36,988 nucleotides of DNA. Origin: Desulfotignum sp. GTDB taxonomy: Bacteria; Desulfobacterota; Desulfobacteria; Desulfobacterales; Desulfobacteraceae. Positions 19,254 through 27,610 of the stretch are shown in pieces; position 1 is the first letter of the stretch, and each line of letters begins with the position of its first letter. The stretch covers positions 1 to 36,988 of the forward strand of contig JAIPDY010000002.1 in the NCBI GenBank assembly GCA_021737445.1, given 5' to 3'. The notes under the pieces were generated by a model. It searched no databases, had not been told where the DNA came from, and saw nothing but the letters and a program-made list of their open reading frames with translations. The position numbers and the translations under genes were made by a program.

Positions 19254-22150
19254 TCCGATCCACAAAACATGGCGGCCTGCAGTATCCCTTTTTGACCCTG
19301 TTTCAAAAACTGTTCGATGTTCGGGAAGGTGAGGTGCACCGGACGGTGGGAATGTTTGTTTACCTGCTGCTGCTTGTCGCTGCCTTGATGATGATCAAAC
19401 CCGTGAGCACTGCCCTGTTTCTGACCCAGTTCGGGGCCCGGCATCTGCCCTTTGCCTATATACTGACCGCTTTGTTTGCCGCGACACTGGCGTATGGGTA
19501 TTCTGTCATGCTCAAAAAAACCGTGCTGGAGACATTGATGAAATCAACGTTGAGCAGTGCGATTTTCCTGCTGCTGGTATTCTGGGTGTTTATCCACAAC
19601 CAATGGTTTCAGGGCATGATTCTGTATCTGTTTTTTGTCTGGGCCGGGCTGACAGCCCTGATCTGTGTTTCCCAGTTCTGGCTGGCAGCCGGACACTTTT
19701 TCAACATGCGGGAAGCCAAGCGACTGTTCGGTCCCATCGGATCCGGGGCCATCATCGGGGGCATCGCCGGCGGGTATGTGACCCGGCTTCTGGCACCTGT
19801 CCTGGGCAGTGACTCTCTGATCATAGCCGGGGCAGTCTGCCTGTTTCTGTGTATCAAAATCATGGATATCATGTGGAAAACCTGCGGCCATCCGGATCTC
19901 CCTTCCCGGACAAATCTGCGGTCCCAGGCGCCGGAGGCTGAACCTTCAACAGTCATGCAGATCTTCAAATCCCGTCATCTGAGTTATCTGGCCGTGATCC
20001 TGGCCCTCAGCGTCATTGCCGCCCGCCTGGTGGACTACCAGTTCAATGCCCTTGTTTCTGCCGTGATCACCGACCCGGACCAACTGGCTGCATTTCTGGG
20101 ATTCTGGATGTCCAATCTCAATTTCATAGCCCTTCTGGTGCAGGTGTTCATGACCCGCCGGATCATTGAAAAGGCCGGTGTCGGGTCCTCCCTGTTTTTT
20201 CTGCCGGCAGCCGTGTGCCTCGGGGGAATTGTCACCCTGATTCATCCGGCGCTGTGGTCGGCGGTGGTAATCAAGCTAAGCGAAGGCGGATTCAAGAACT
20301 CACTGAACAAATCCAGCATGGAGCTGCTGTTTCTGCCGGTTCCCCTGAAGATCAAAAACCAGGCCAAGGCGTTCATCGATGTGTTCGTGGACAGTACCGC
20401 CGGGGGCATCGGCGGTGTGATCCTGGCATTTCTGGTGTTTGCCGTTGATATTTCCCCGGCACAGATCAGCTGGATCCTGTTTGGCCTGGCTGCCGTCTGG
20501 ATGGTGCTGATCCGCCATGTCAAAAAAGCGTATATTCAATCCTTCAAGGACAAGTTCGACCAGCTGGACGATACCGAAACCAGTCTGACCGGCCCGATTC
20601 CAGACAATGAACAGGTCATTGAAAAAATTGTCCAGGTGCTTGCCGGATCTGATGAAAAAGAGATATTCAAGATGCTTCAGATGATATCCGAATTTCACAA
20701 TGACAGACTGGCAGACAGTTTTGTACAGCTTTTGGATCATGACAATCCAGATATCGCTGCCGAGGCCCTGAGGCAGCTGTATTTTTCAAAACAGACCGAT
20801 GTTTCACACAAGGCCCGCGAACTGCTGGGTTCAGATCATCTGGCCCTGCAGACCGAGGCGGTCCGGTATCTGTTCCACCATGCTGCGGATCAGACCGGCT
20901 GCATGTCCACGTTTCTGGAAAACCACGATTCCCGTCTCCAGGATGCGGCACTGCTGTGCCTGGTCAGGGAAGCCAGGAAAAACAGGACCTTGAAAGCCAG
21001 ATTCGCCCCGGACCGGCTGATCGAATCCCGGCTGCACGCAGTTGCGGATATCACGGATCCGGCCCTGGCCCGGGCTGCCAAAAAAATTTGCATACAGGCT
21101 ATCAGCCTGTCCGATATCTATCCGCTGTATCCCTATCTGAACCTGTTCATGGAAGATCCGGACACCGAGGTGGTGACCGCCGCCATCCATGGGGCCGGTC
21201 AGACCGGGCATCCACAATTCATACGGGTTCTTGTCTCATTTCTGGGCAGAAAAACCGTGTTCAAAAAAGCCGCCATGGCGGCACTGACCCGCTATGGCAC
21301 CCCGCTGCTGGATCAGCTGGGAGAGCATCTGTCCAATCCCTATATTCCCTATAATATCCGGAAGCGTCTGCCGGAAGTGATTGCATCGTCCGGGAGCCAG
21401 AAAGCGGTGGACCTGCTGTCCCGTCATCTGGCCCAGACGGACCTGGGCCTCAGGTACGAGGTGATCCGTGCCCTGAACAAACTGCGGATCCGGTCCGGCA
21501 CCCTGTTTTTCGATCACATCCGGCTGGTACCCAGGATCAGGCGTGAAGCCGGGGATTATATGGATATGCTCCTGATCCTGTATGCCCACAGGCAGATTGA
21601 ATCCGATCCCGGTAAAACAAAAAAGGGAACTGCCATTTCCCGGGCCAGAGAACAGCTGATCCTGGGACTGGAAGTCCGTCTGGATGCCAGCCTTGAAAGG
21701 CTGTTTCGGCTGCTGGGCCTGAAATATCCCCCCGTGGAAATGTACAGTGCCTACAAGGGGATCCGCAGTTCGGACCGGGAGGTCCGCATGAGTGCTATGG
21801 AATTTCTGGACAATATCCTGGACGGAAACCTCAAGCATATAATCATGCCGGTCATTGAGACCGGAGGGATGGCTGCTGACATGGCCCGTCATTCCCTTGA
21901 AGAGGAGATCCCCGGGGAATATGACTCCTGCGTGGCCCTGCTCAACAGTCAGGATGATTTCTTAAAAGCCAAAACGCTCTATCTGCTGGCATTCATGGAC
22001 GATGACCGGTATATCCCCCATATGGCCGCACTGCTGGACAACCCGGCCCGGAGTGTCAGCGACATGGCCCGGTTCGCCCTCAGAAAATCGGGCCGGTTTG
22101 CACTCAGTCAGAGAAAAGCGGCTCACAGGCATCCGCCGCCGCAGATTTAG
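19250..22150 (+). CDS. NTT (ATP:ADP antiporter)/MFS-like membrane transporter with C-terminal HEAT-like repeats, 966 aa
   Basis: N-terminal ~430 aa multi-TM NTT-like ('MMIKPVSTALFLTQFGARHLPFAYILTALFAATLAYGYS', 'AKRLFGPIGSGAIIGGIAGG'), then ~500 aa of helical repeats ('DNPDIAAEALRQLYF', 'LALQTEAVRYLFHHA', 'DSRLQDAALLCLVREA'). Confidence 0.78.
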   Translation: MIRSTKHGGLQYPFLTLFQKLFDVREGEVHRTVGMFVYLLLLVAALMMIKPVSTALFLTQFGARHLPFAYILTALFAATLAYGYSVMLKKTVLETLMKSTLSSAIFLLLVFWVFIHNQWFQGMILYLFFVWAGLTALICVSQFWLAAGHFFNMREAKRLFGPIGSGAIIGGIAGGYVTRLLAPVLGSDSLIIAGAVCLFLCIKIMDIMWKTCGHPDLPSRTNLRSQAPEAEPSTVMQIFKSRHLSYLAVILALSVIAARLVDYQFNALVSAVITDPDQLAAFLGFWMSNLNFIALLVQVFMTRRIIEKAGVGSSLFFLPAAVCLGGIVTLIHPALWSAVVIKLSEGGFKNSLNKSSMELLFLPVPLKIKNQAKAFIDVFVDSTAGGIGGVILAFLVFAVDISPAQISWILFGLAAVWMVLIRHVKKAYIQSFKDKFDQLDDTETSLTGPIPDNEQVIEKIVQVLAGSDEKEIFKMLQMISEFHNDRLADSFVQLLDHDNPDIAAEALRQLYFSKQTDVSHKARELLGSDHLALQTEAVRYLFHHAADQTGCMSTFLENHDSRLQDAALLCLVREARKNRTLKARFAPDRLIESRLHAVADITDPALARAAKKICIQAISLSDIYPLYPYLNLFMEDPDTEVVTAAIHGAGQTGHPQFIRVLVSFLGRKTVFKKAAMAALTRYGTPLLDQLGEHLSNPYIPYNIRKRLPEVIASSGSQKAVDLLSRHLAQTDLGLRYEVIRALNKLRIRSGTLFFDHIRLVPRIRREAGDYMDMLLILYAHRQIESDPGKTKKGTAISRAREQLILGLEVRLDASLERLFRLLGLKYPPVEMYSAYKGIRSSDREVRMSAMEFLDNILDGNLKHIIMPVIETGGMAADMARHSLEEEIPGEYDSCVALLNSQDDFLKAKTLYLLAFMDDDRYIPHMAALLDNPARSVSDMARFALRKSGRFALSQRKAAHRHPPPQI

Positions 22151-23436
22151 GGCAGGTGCCTGATGATGGTATCGATCTGGGTGGCCAGGGTCTGATGGTC
22201 CACGGCTGAGTTTTTTTTCAGCACGTTGGTCATCAGTGCGACCAGGTAGATCCGTGAATCCGGGTGTTCGACGATGGCCACCGAATTCATCACGTTTTCC
22301 TGGTTGCCCATGTATTTTCTGCAGGTAAACCCCGGTTCCGGCACACACCGGTACAGGCTGCCGGATTTGAAATACACGGCAGCGCCCCCAAGGGCCGGGG
22401 AGGAGGCATACCGGATCCGCCGGGCCGTGGTGTACATCAGGCGCTTGATTTCCAGGCTGGACCAGGGATCCACCAGCCGGCCCTGTTCCAGGGCCACCAG
22501 AAATTTGAGCAGTCCTGCGGGCGTGGCCCGGCTGTCCCCTGTGCCGGGAATCCGTTTTTTTCCTTCACTGGTAAACAGGCTGCCCAGATGAAAGTCCTGC
22601 CGGGAGAGACCGGCCCGGGTCAACGGTTCGTTCACCACCTCTTCGGCCAGATCGGACAGGGCTGTTTTTGGCATTGTGGCAAAAAAATGGTCTTCGGTTT
22701 CCCGATCAGGCGGATAGCCGGACCCGAAATGGCGCATCAGGATGAGCTCCTTCCACAGCACGCTGGCCGCGGCGTTGGCGCTGGCCGAAATCATGTGATC
22801 CGCCCATTCATACAGGGAGAACTGGTCCTCGGTCCGGACGGGCCGGCTGCTGTATTCACCGGTTTCCGGCACAAACAAGGGGATGGTGTGGTGATCAGAA
22901 ATGATCCAGGGCCCGGCCGTAACCATCCGGGTTTTCAACAGGTGCCGGCGATCTTCCACATCATCGGGAAACAGGCGCTGCAGCTGGGCGAACAGCCCGG
23001 CAGCCACGGCCAGCTTGCCGACACTGCCCACTGGAAATCTGCGGTCGGCCTGCTGCCATGCCATCCTGGCCGGACGGCCCGGTGAGATATCCAGTATAAC
23101 CAGGGAATAGCTTTCATCCCGGTCAGGGAACAGGGACCGGATCTGTTTCTGGAAACCGGGGTCGATCAGGGCACCGGCTTCTGACAGATCCAGGGGGGTG
23201 GATGTCAGGTGAAGTGTGATCTGTTCCGTGGCAAGCCTGGCACCCGGCGGCAGCACCGGTTTTTCGGTCTGGCCGGATAACACAGGCGCCAGACGTTGCA
23301 GCCGGCGGATCCCGGTGGTGTCATACCCGTCCACTGGATAGGCCCGGGCAGATGCCAGGGACAGGAACAGGCTGATGCACAGGCAGGCGAGTCCGGTCAT
23401 TAAAACAGGAATTGAATGGGGATAGCGGTCTGTCAC
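22147..23436 (-). CDS. Second exported serine hydrolase, class A beta-lactamase-like, 429 aa
   Basis: GTG start with AGGAGGTGA; signal peptide; 'PVGSVGKLAVAAGLFAQL' (SxxK), 'SASANAAASVLWKEL' (SxN), 'YFKSGSLYR' (KSG). Confidence 0.78.
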   Translation of the reverse strand: MTDRYPHSIPVLMTGLACLCISLFLSLASARAYPVDGYDTTGIRRLQRLAPVLSGQTEKPVLPPGARLATEQITLHLTSTPLDLSEAGALIDPGFQKQIRSLFPDRDESYSLVILDISPGRPARMAWQQADRRFPVGSVGKLAVAAGLFAQLQRLFPDDVEDRRHLLKTRMVTAGPWIISDHHTIPLFVPETGEYSSRPVRTEDQFSLYEWADHMISASANAAASVLWKELILMRHFGSGYPPDRETEDHFFATMPKTALSDLAEEVVNEPLTRAGLSRQDFHLGSLFTSEGKKRIPGTGDSRATPAGLLKFLVALEQGRLVDPWSSLEIKRLMYTTARRIRYASSPALGGAAVYFKSGSLYRCVPEPGFTCRKYMGNQENVMNSVAIVEHPDSRIYLVALMTNVLKKNSAVDHQTLATQIDTIIRHLP

Positions 23437-26363
23437 GGGGTCACCTCCTGATGCAGTAAAACGGTTTTCGGGGTCTGGTTCATCCGGTCCAGTGACTGCA
23501 GATAGGCCAGCATTCCGGCTTTCTTGTTTTCGACAAACGGACGGATCTGAAACAGGCGCAGAGATCCGTTGATAAATCCCAGCTCGATGTCATAGGGGCC
23601 ATCTCCTTCGATCCCGGGCGTGCCCGGAATCGTCTGCCGGACCCGGTGGACAAGATCCCGGATGGCCTGCCGGTCATCGGGTGTCAGCACCGGCTGATCA
23701 AAATGAACCGCTGCCCTTTCCACCCCGCCGGACGCCGGCAGCCTTGTGGCCTTGGGCTCCCTGGACGGGGAAAAAAGAATGTCCTGTCCCGTGCCGGTCA
23801 TCAGATAGGTCTCAGCGGCCTGCCCTTCCACAGCCCCTCCGGCGCCCCGGCTGAAGGCGGCCGTGACATCTTCTCCGGAACCGGACACAATGCCGTGGGT
23901 GATGACCACTCCTGACCGGTCCACATTCACCGTGGGAAGCAGCAGGATGGAGGGAAACACGTTTTCCGGATTTTCAAGGTATTTCTGGCGCCACATATAG
24001 CTTCTTTCGCTGTAGGGAGAGGCCCATACATCCCGGATAGCCTGAAGAATGGCCGTCTGATTCCTGACATTGAAAACGGTGAGGTTCAATCCGGCGCCGG
24101 TAAAATCGCTGATGTCTTCCATGTTGGTGTCACTGCGGATAAACACCGGCACCTCGCCCAAAGGGGCCTGGAACACCGCCTGGAACTGCTCTGCCAGGGC
24201 AATTTCCAGTCCGGACAGCAGCGGCATGGTGCGGATGGCGGACTGAAGCTCTGCCAGCTCTGCCATCTGCCCGGTCTCCCCATTGGCACGGCGGTCCAGG
24301 GCCCGGGTCAGAAACTGCCAGTAACTGCCGCCGGTGCCGGGCATGGGCTGGTCCATGTGCTGCCGGAATATGCCAAAGGGGATCACTATACCCTCTCCCA
24401 CAAAATCAGGAAAAAGGTGTTTCAACTCCCCCAGGTTCGCGGCCTTGGGACCGCAGATCCGGCCGGAATCAACCGCCCTCAGGTCACTCAGGCGGATCAA
24501 TGCGGTTTGTTCAAGCACGATCTTTTCAGTGGGCACCCGGAACCGCTCCTGTTTTCTCTCCCGTTTCCGGACCAGCCGGCGCTCTTCTTCTGTCAGCCGG
24601 TGATCCGGCTTGAGCACAATCACCCCGCCCGGGGATACTGCATAGAACAGGGTCTGCCCGGCCCAGGGCACCAGGTTGTCCAGGCCCTGCCGGGAGACCA
24701 CGGTATTGGGAATGCCCAGGTTCCTGGCCAGCAGCTGGACATGGGAGACCAGGTTGCCTTCGGAAACCGTGAACATCCCGGCCACCGGCTTGAGTTCCGG
24801 CGGAATGGTGCCAAAGCCGTAAATCTTTGCCGGATCGGTCTCTTTCATGGCGTTGCCCGTGCCGGGGATTTCCAGAACACCGTAAGCCAATCCCGCGTTC
24901 ATGCCCCGAAAGTGGCGGGATGGAACCCCGTCGGGCAGTTGATGGGTAATGCCGGAAAAATGCTGCACCATCCCGGCCAGTATTCCCAGGGTGTCCCCCA
25001 GTGGCAGCAGGATCGAGGACCGGACCCGGTCATCCATGAATCCGGCCGTTTGGGGTTCGAACCCGGAGAACCGCTGGATTTCCGGCAGATAAACGGACTG
25101 AATCATGGCGGTTCCCCAGTCGACCGTCCGTGTCAGCTGTTCAGCCTTCAGGCGGAACAGCTCAAACGGCAGGGCGTTCTCCTGCGGTGACGGCTGAAAG
25201 CGTTCCACTGCCTCCCATTCCCAGATTTCCAGGTATCCGCACCCGGCAGCGGCCTTGATCAGGACCCGGCATTTGTCCATCAGCTCTTCCAGGGTCCGGG
25301 GCTCCCAGGTACGGATGGTTGAAAACAGGATATGCTCCATGTCAATGGAGATATCCATCAGGGGGAGTCTGAGCTGGGGGGGCGCTTGTGTCACTGTCGA
25401 ACGGATCTTGAAAATCAGGTCTGCCATGTCCTGGAACGGGTTGGCGGTTCCGGTGGGGTATGCAGTGCCGCCCCGGGCCAGGTATTCTTTTGATACGGCC
25501 AGGGCGGACCGGTTTTCAGACAGAGCGGCCAGGCTCATGGATTTTGCCGCCAGCAGTCTGTCGAGGCGGTGGATAGGTTTAACCGCATACTCGGCCTCAA
25601 GGTTCAGGAGCAACTCCTTGAACAGGGCAGCCTGCCGGCTGTCAAGTCCCTGTACCCTGCTTTTCACAAAATCTTTGACCCGGTCAAGGTCCCCGGCATC
25701 GGGCTGACCGTGAATCTTGACCCGCAGGTCCGTGAAATCGGGAATCTGGTCGGACAGGGTTTTGGATACGGCCCGGATGGTGTGCAGCCGGTCCTGGTTC
25801 TGAGAGAAGTGGGGGATGGTCCGGCAGGCCTCCCGGATCACAAAAAACCGGTCCTGGATTTGTTCGGGCCTGCCCAGCACATGGTCCAGGAACCGCCCGC
25901 CCCAGGCTGCCTCATCCTCTGCCTGGATCGCCCCCCGGTAATATCGGGCCCGGCGGTAGATCCACCCGTCATCCACCTGGAACAGATACCGGACCAGTGC
26001 CTGCTGCTTTATCCGGGAATGATCTGCGGCCGCATCCCAAATGACGTCATGGGAAGTTCCGGACAGCACCAGGTCCAGATAGATCTGCCGGGTGCCGGCA
26101 AGGTCGGAAACCCACTGTTTGGGCAACCCGTGCTGTAATCCACCGGGCACTGGACACCGCTGTGCAGCGGGCAGCACCCGCCCGTCCGGGCAGAACCATT
26201 TGATGGCCTGGTACGGGCCTCTGGGATCTTTTTTCAACGCCTGAACCATGGATGCGATCTCCGGATCGGTCAGGGCCAGGGCCGGGGATTGCCAGAAAAT
26301 CACCAGGCAGAGCAGGGCCTGGCATACGAATACCAGCCATGTTGTTTTCAATCGTTTATTCAT
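23433..26363 (-). CDS. Exported PEP/pyruvate-binding (PPDK_N-type ATP-grasp) protein with glucan-water-dikinase-like domain order
   Basis: ORF 23433-26498 trimmed to ATG 26363 (signal peptide 'MNKRLKTTWLVFVCQALLCLVIFWQSPALA'); 'VSEGNLVSHVQLLARNLGIPN' (phospho-His-like), then 'CGPKAANLGELK', 'VFIRSDTNMEDISDFTGAGLNLTVFNV', 'YDIELGFINGSLRLFQIRPF' (PPDK_N). Confidence 0.8.
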   Translation of the reverse strand: MNKRLKTTWLVFVCQALLCLVIFWQSPALALTDPEIASMVQALKKDPRGPYQAIKWFCPDGRVLPAAQRCPVPGGLQHGLPKQWVSDLAGTRQIYLDLVLSGTSHDVIWDAAADHSRIKQQALVRYLFQVDDGWIYRRARYYRGAIQAEDEAAWGGRFLDHVLGRPEQIQDRFFVIREACRTIPHFSQNQDRLHTIRAVSKTLSDQIPDFTDLRVKIHGQPDAGDLDRVKDFVKSRVQGLDSRQAALFKELLLNLEAEYAVKPIHRLDRLLAAKSMSLAALSENRSALAVSKEYLARGGTAYPTGTANPFQDMADLIFKIRSTVTQAPPQLRLPLMDISIDMEHILFSTIRTWEPRTLEELMDKCRVLIKAAAGCGYLEIWEWEAVERFQPSPQENALPFELFRLKAEQLTRTVDWGTAMIQSVYLPEIQRFSGFEPQTAGFMDDRVRSSILLPLGDTLGILAGMVQHFSGITHQLPDGVPSRHFRGMNAGLAYGVLEIPGTGNAMKETDPAKIYGFGTIPPELKPVAGMFTVSEGNLVSHVQLLARNLGIPNTVVSRQGLDNLVPWAGQTLFYAVSPGGVIVLKPDHRLTEEERRLVRKRERKQERFRVPTEKIVLEQTALIRLSDLRAVDSGRICGPKAANLGELKHLFPDFVGEGIVIPFGIFRQHMDQPMPGTGGSYWQFLTRALDRRANGETGQMAELAELQSAIRTMPLLSGLEIALAEQFQAVFQAPLGEVPVFIRSDTNMEDISDFTGAGLNLTVFNVRNQTAILQAIRDVWASPYSERSYMWRQKYLENPENVFPSILLLPTVNVDRSGVVITHGIVSGSGEDVTAAFSRGAGGAVEGQAAETYLMTGTGQDILFSPSREPKATRLPASGGVERAAVHFDQPVLTPDDRQAIRDLVHRVRQTIPGTPGIEGDGPYDIELGFINGSLRLFQIRPFVENKKAGMLAYLQSLDRMNQTPKTVLLHQEVTP

Positions 26364-26389
26364 TACCACCTCATGATCATCATGATTTG

Positions 26390-26515
26390 TCATTTTGCCC
26401 CCAGGGATGCGGTGATCAGGCAGGCACCGCGTGAAACCAGTGCCGCACCAGGGATGGTCCACACCCATACCAGTATAATATTGCCGGCAACGCCCCACCG
26501 CACGGCCGAACGCCG
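26390..26515 (-). pseudogene. C-terminal remnant of an inorganic phosphate transporter (PiT family)
   Basis: Minus-strand frame reads 'RRSAVRWGVAGNIILVWVWTIPGAALVSRGACLITASLGAK*', matching the PiT C-terminal pattern (RLSAVRWGVAGNIVxAWxLTIPxAAL); no start or upstream domains. Confidence 0.65.
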
Positions 26516-26676
26516 GGATATAAGTATGTATCCACTATTTCATAGGTGGAAGCGGAATCTACGCGTGACCGGGATTCGGTGTCCGTGATGGCCCCGGCAA
26601 ACTGAACAGCAGGGCCGGTTACAAGATACTGTGCAGCCATAATGAAAACCAGTAAGCACCTGACAGTTATTTTCAT
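26416..26676 (-). other. Small signal-peptide ORF (86 aa) whose 3' half overlaps the PiT remnant in another frame; likely chimeric/degenerate
   Basis: 'MKITVRCLLVFIMAAQYLVTGPAVQFAGA...' preceded by AAAGGTGAAAAACT; no recognised domain. Confidence 0.4.
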
Positions 26677-26845
26677 AGTTTTTCACCTTTTGTATGCTGC
26701 CTGATTCAGCGGATCATTTTCAGGCTTTGAAGATGTGGTAAAGGAAACACTACAAGGCTGACTGACAGATAAACGTACAAAAAAAGGGACATATTGTCAG
26801 CAGGCTGTCAATTTAAGAAATATTCTTTTTAACTGCCAGTGTCAA

Positions 26846-26893
26846 ATGAAACTTGATATTACCGTTTCATACAATATCATGAAACAGTGGTAA
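26846..26893. promoter_or_regulatory. Nested dyads: ATGAAAC/GTTTCAT/ATGAAAC alternating, TGATATT..AATATCA and TTACC..GGTAA
   Basis: Direct reading: ATGAAAC (26846-26852), GTTTCAT (26864-26870), ATGAAAC (26879-26885), TGATATT (26854-26860)/AATATCA (26873-26879). Confidence 0.5.
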
Positions 26894-26946
26894 AATGGTA
26901 TATATTGTATTATACCTGTCAAAAAATATCATATAGAATGGATGTA

Positions 26947-26960
26947 ACCGGATATCCGGT
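26947..26960. repeat. Perfect 14-bp palindrome ACCGGATATCCGGT
   Basis: Self-complementary sequence in the AT-rich intergenic region. Confidence 0.8.
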
Positions 26961-27016
26961 ATTATCGCATTCCAGCAGGAGGTCTCCATTGAACCCGCTT
27001 AAAAAAGACCGGCCTG

Positions 27017-27274
27017 ATGTTTCTTTTTCGAGACACTCCCTGTTTCAGGTCCTGCTCCCGTCAGGGGGGGGAGGAGACGGCTTTTACAAACGTGGACCGC
27101 TCCCGGGTTTTTGACATTCCGGGGGAGGATTTTTCTGCAGCTTCTGAAAGACTGTCCATTGATTGCGGTCAACCTGTGCCGGTTCTACTGCCGGGGAGAT
27201 CCGGGCTTACCAGAGGGCATCTGATTCTTCGGCATGAAAATCCAAACGGCCTGAAATGCTCACATACTGTGTGA
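27017..27274 (+). pseudogene. Fragment resembling an STN (secretin/TonB-receptor N-terminal) domain
   Basis: 'EETAFTNVDRSRVFDIPGEDFSAASERLSIDCGQPV' resembles STN 'fdIPaqpLxxALexLxxqsG'; frame broken from a better upstream start at an 8-G run (27064-27071). Confidence 0.35.
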
Positions 27275-27339
27275 ATTGTCAAGGCGTGAAAGACATAAAT
27301 CCTGAGAAAAGAGTCAGAAGCTTGTCATTAAATGGATTG

Positions 27340-27447
27340 TCATTTCCACGCTGGCCTCTCTTTTTCCCCTTCAATGCTGTCATACACGGCCTTGGTCAGT
27401 ATCTGGGTGTTTCCTGATTGACTGGCATATAAAATCAGTGATGTCAT
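27340..27447 (-). pseudogene. Flavodoxin-family N-terminal fragment (35 aa)
   Basis: 'MTSLILYASQSGNTQILTKAVYDSIEGEKE' with the FMN phosphate-loop motif SQSGNT and AGGAGG ribosome-binding site; ends at a stop after 35 codons. Confidence 0.7.
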
Positions 27448-27610
27448 CTGTTTCCTCCTGTTGGTATGCGTACGTTCCACATCCGGTCAGCCGGTCTGGC
27501 TTTAACAACAGCAACAATACCAAACCCGTTATCGGTTGTATCTTCATATCGTCTCCTGAAATAAAGGAATCGTTTCTTATCGCCTTTTTTTTATAATCAT
27601 CGCATACTGA

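Noticed and set aside
18312-23436. Antibiotic-resistance beta-lactamases
   Set aside because: Motifs fit the class A fold but the sequences are divergent and embedded in an envelope-type cluster; resistance function is not supported by sequence alone
27449-27547. Minus-strand short peptide MKIQPITGLVLLLLLKPDRLTGCGTY... with an LTGC lipobox-like site
   Set aside because: Charged residues interrupt the leader and the frame runs into the flavodoxin fragment region; too short to support as a gene
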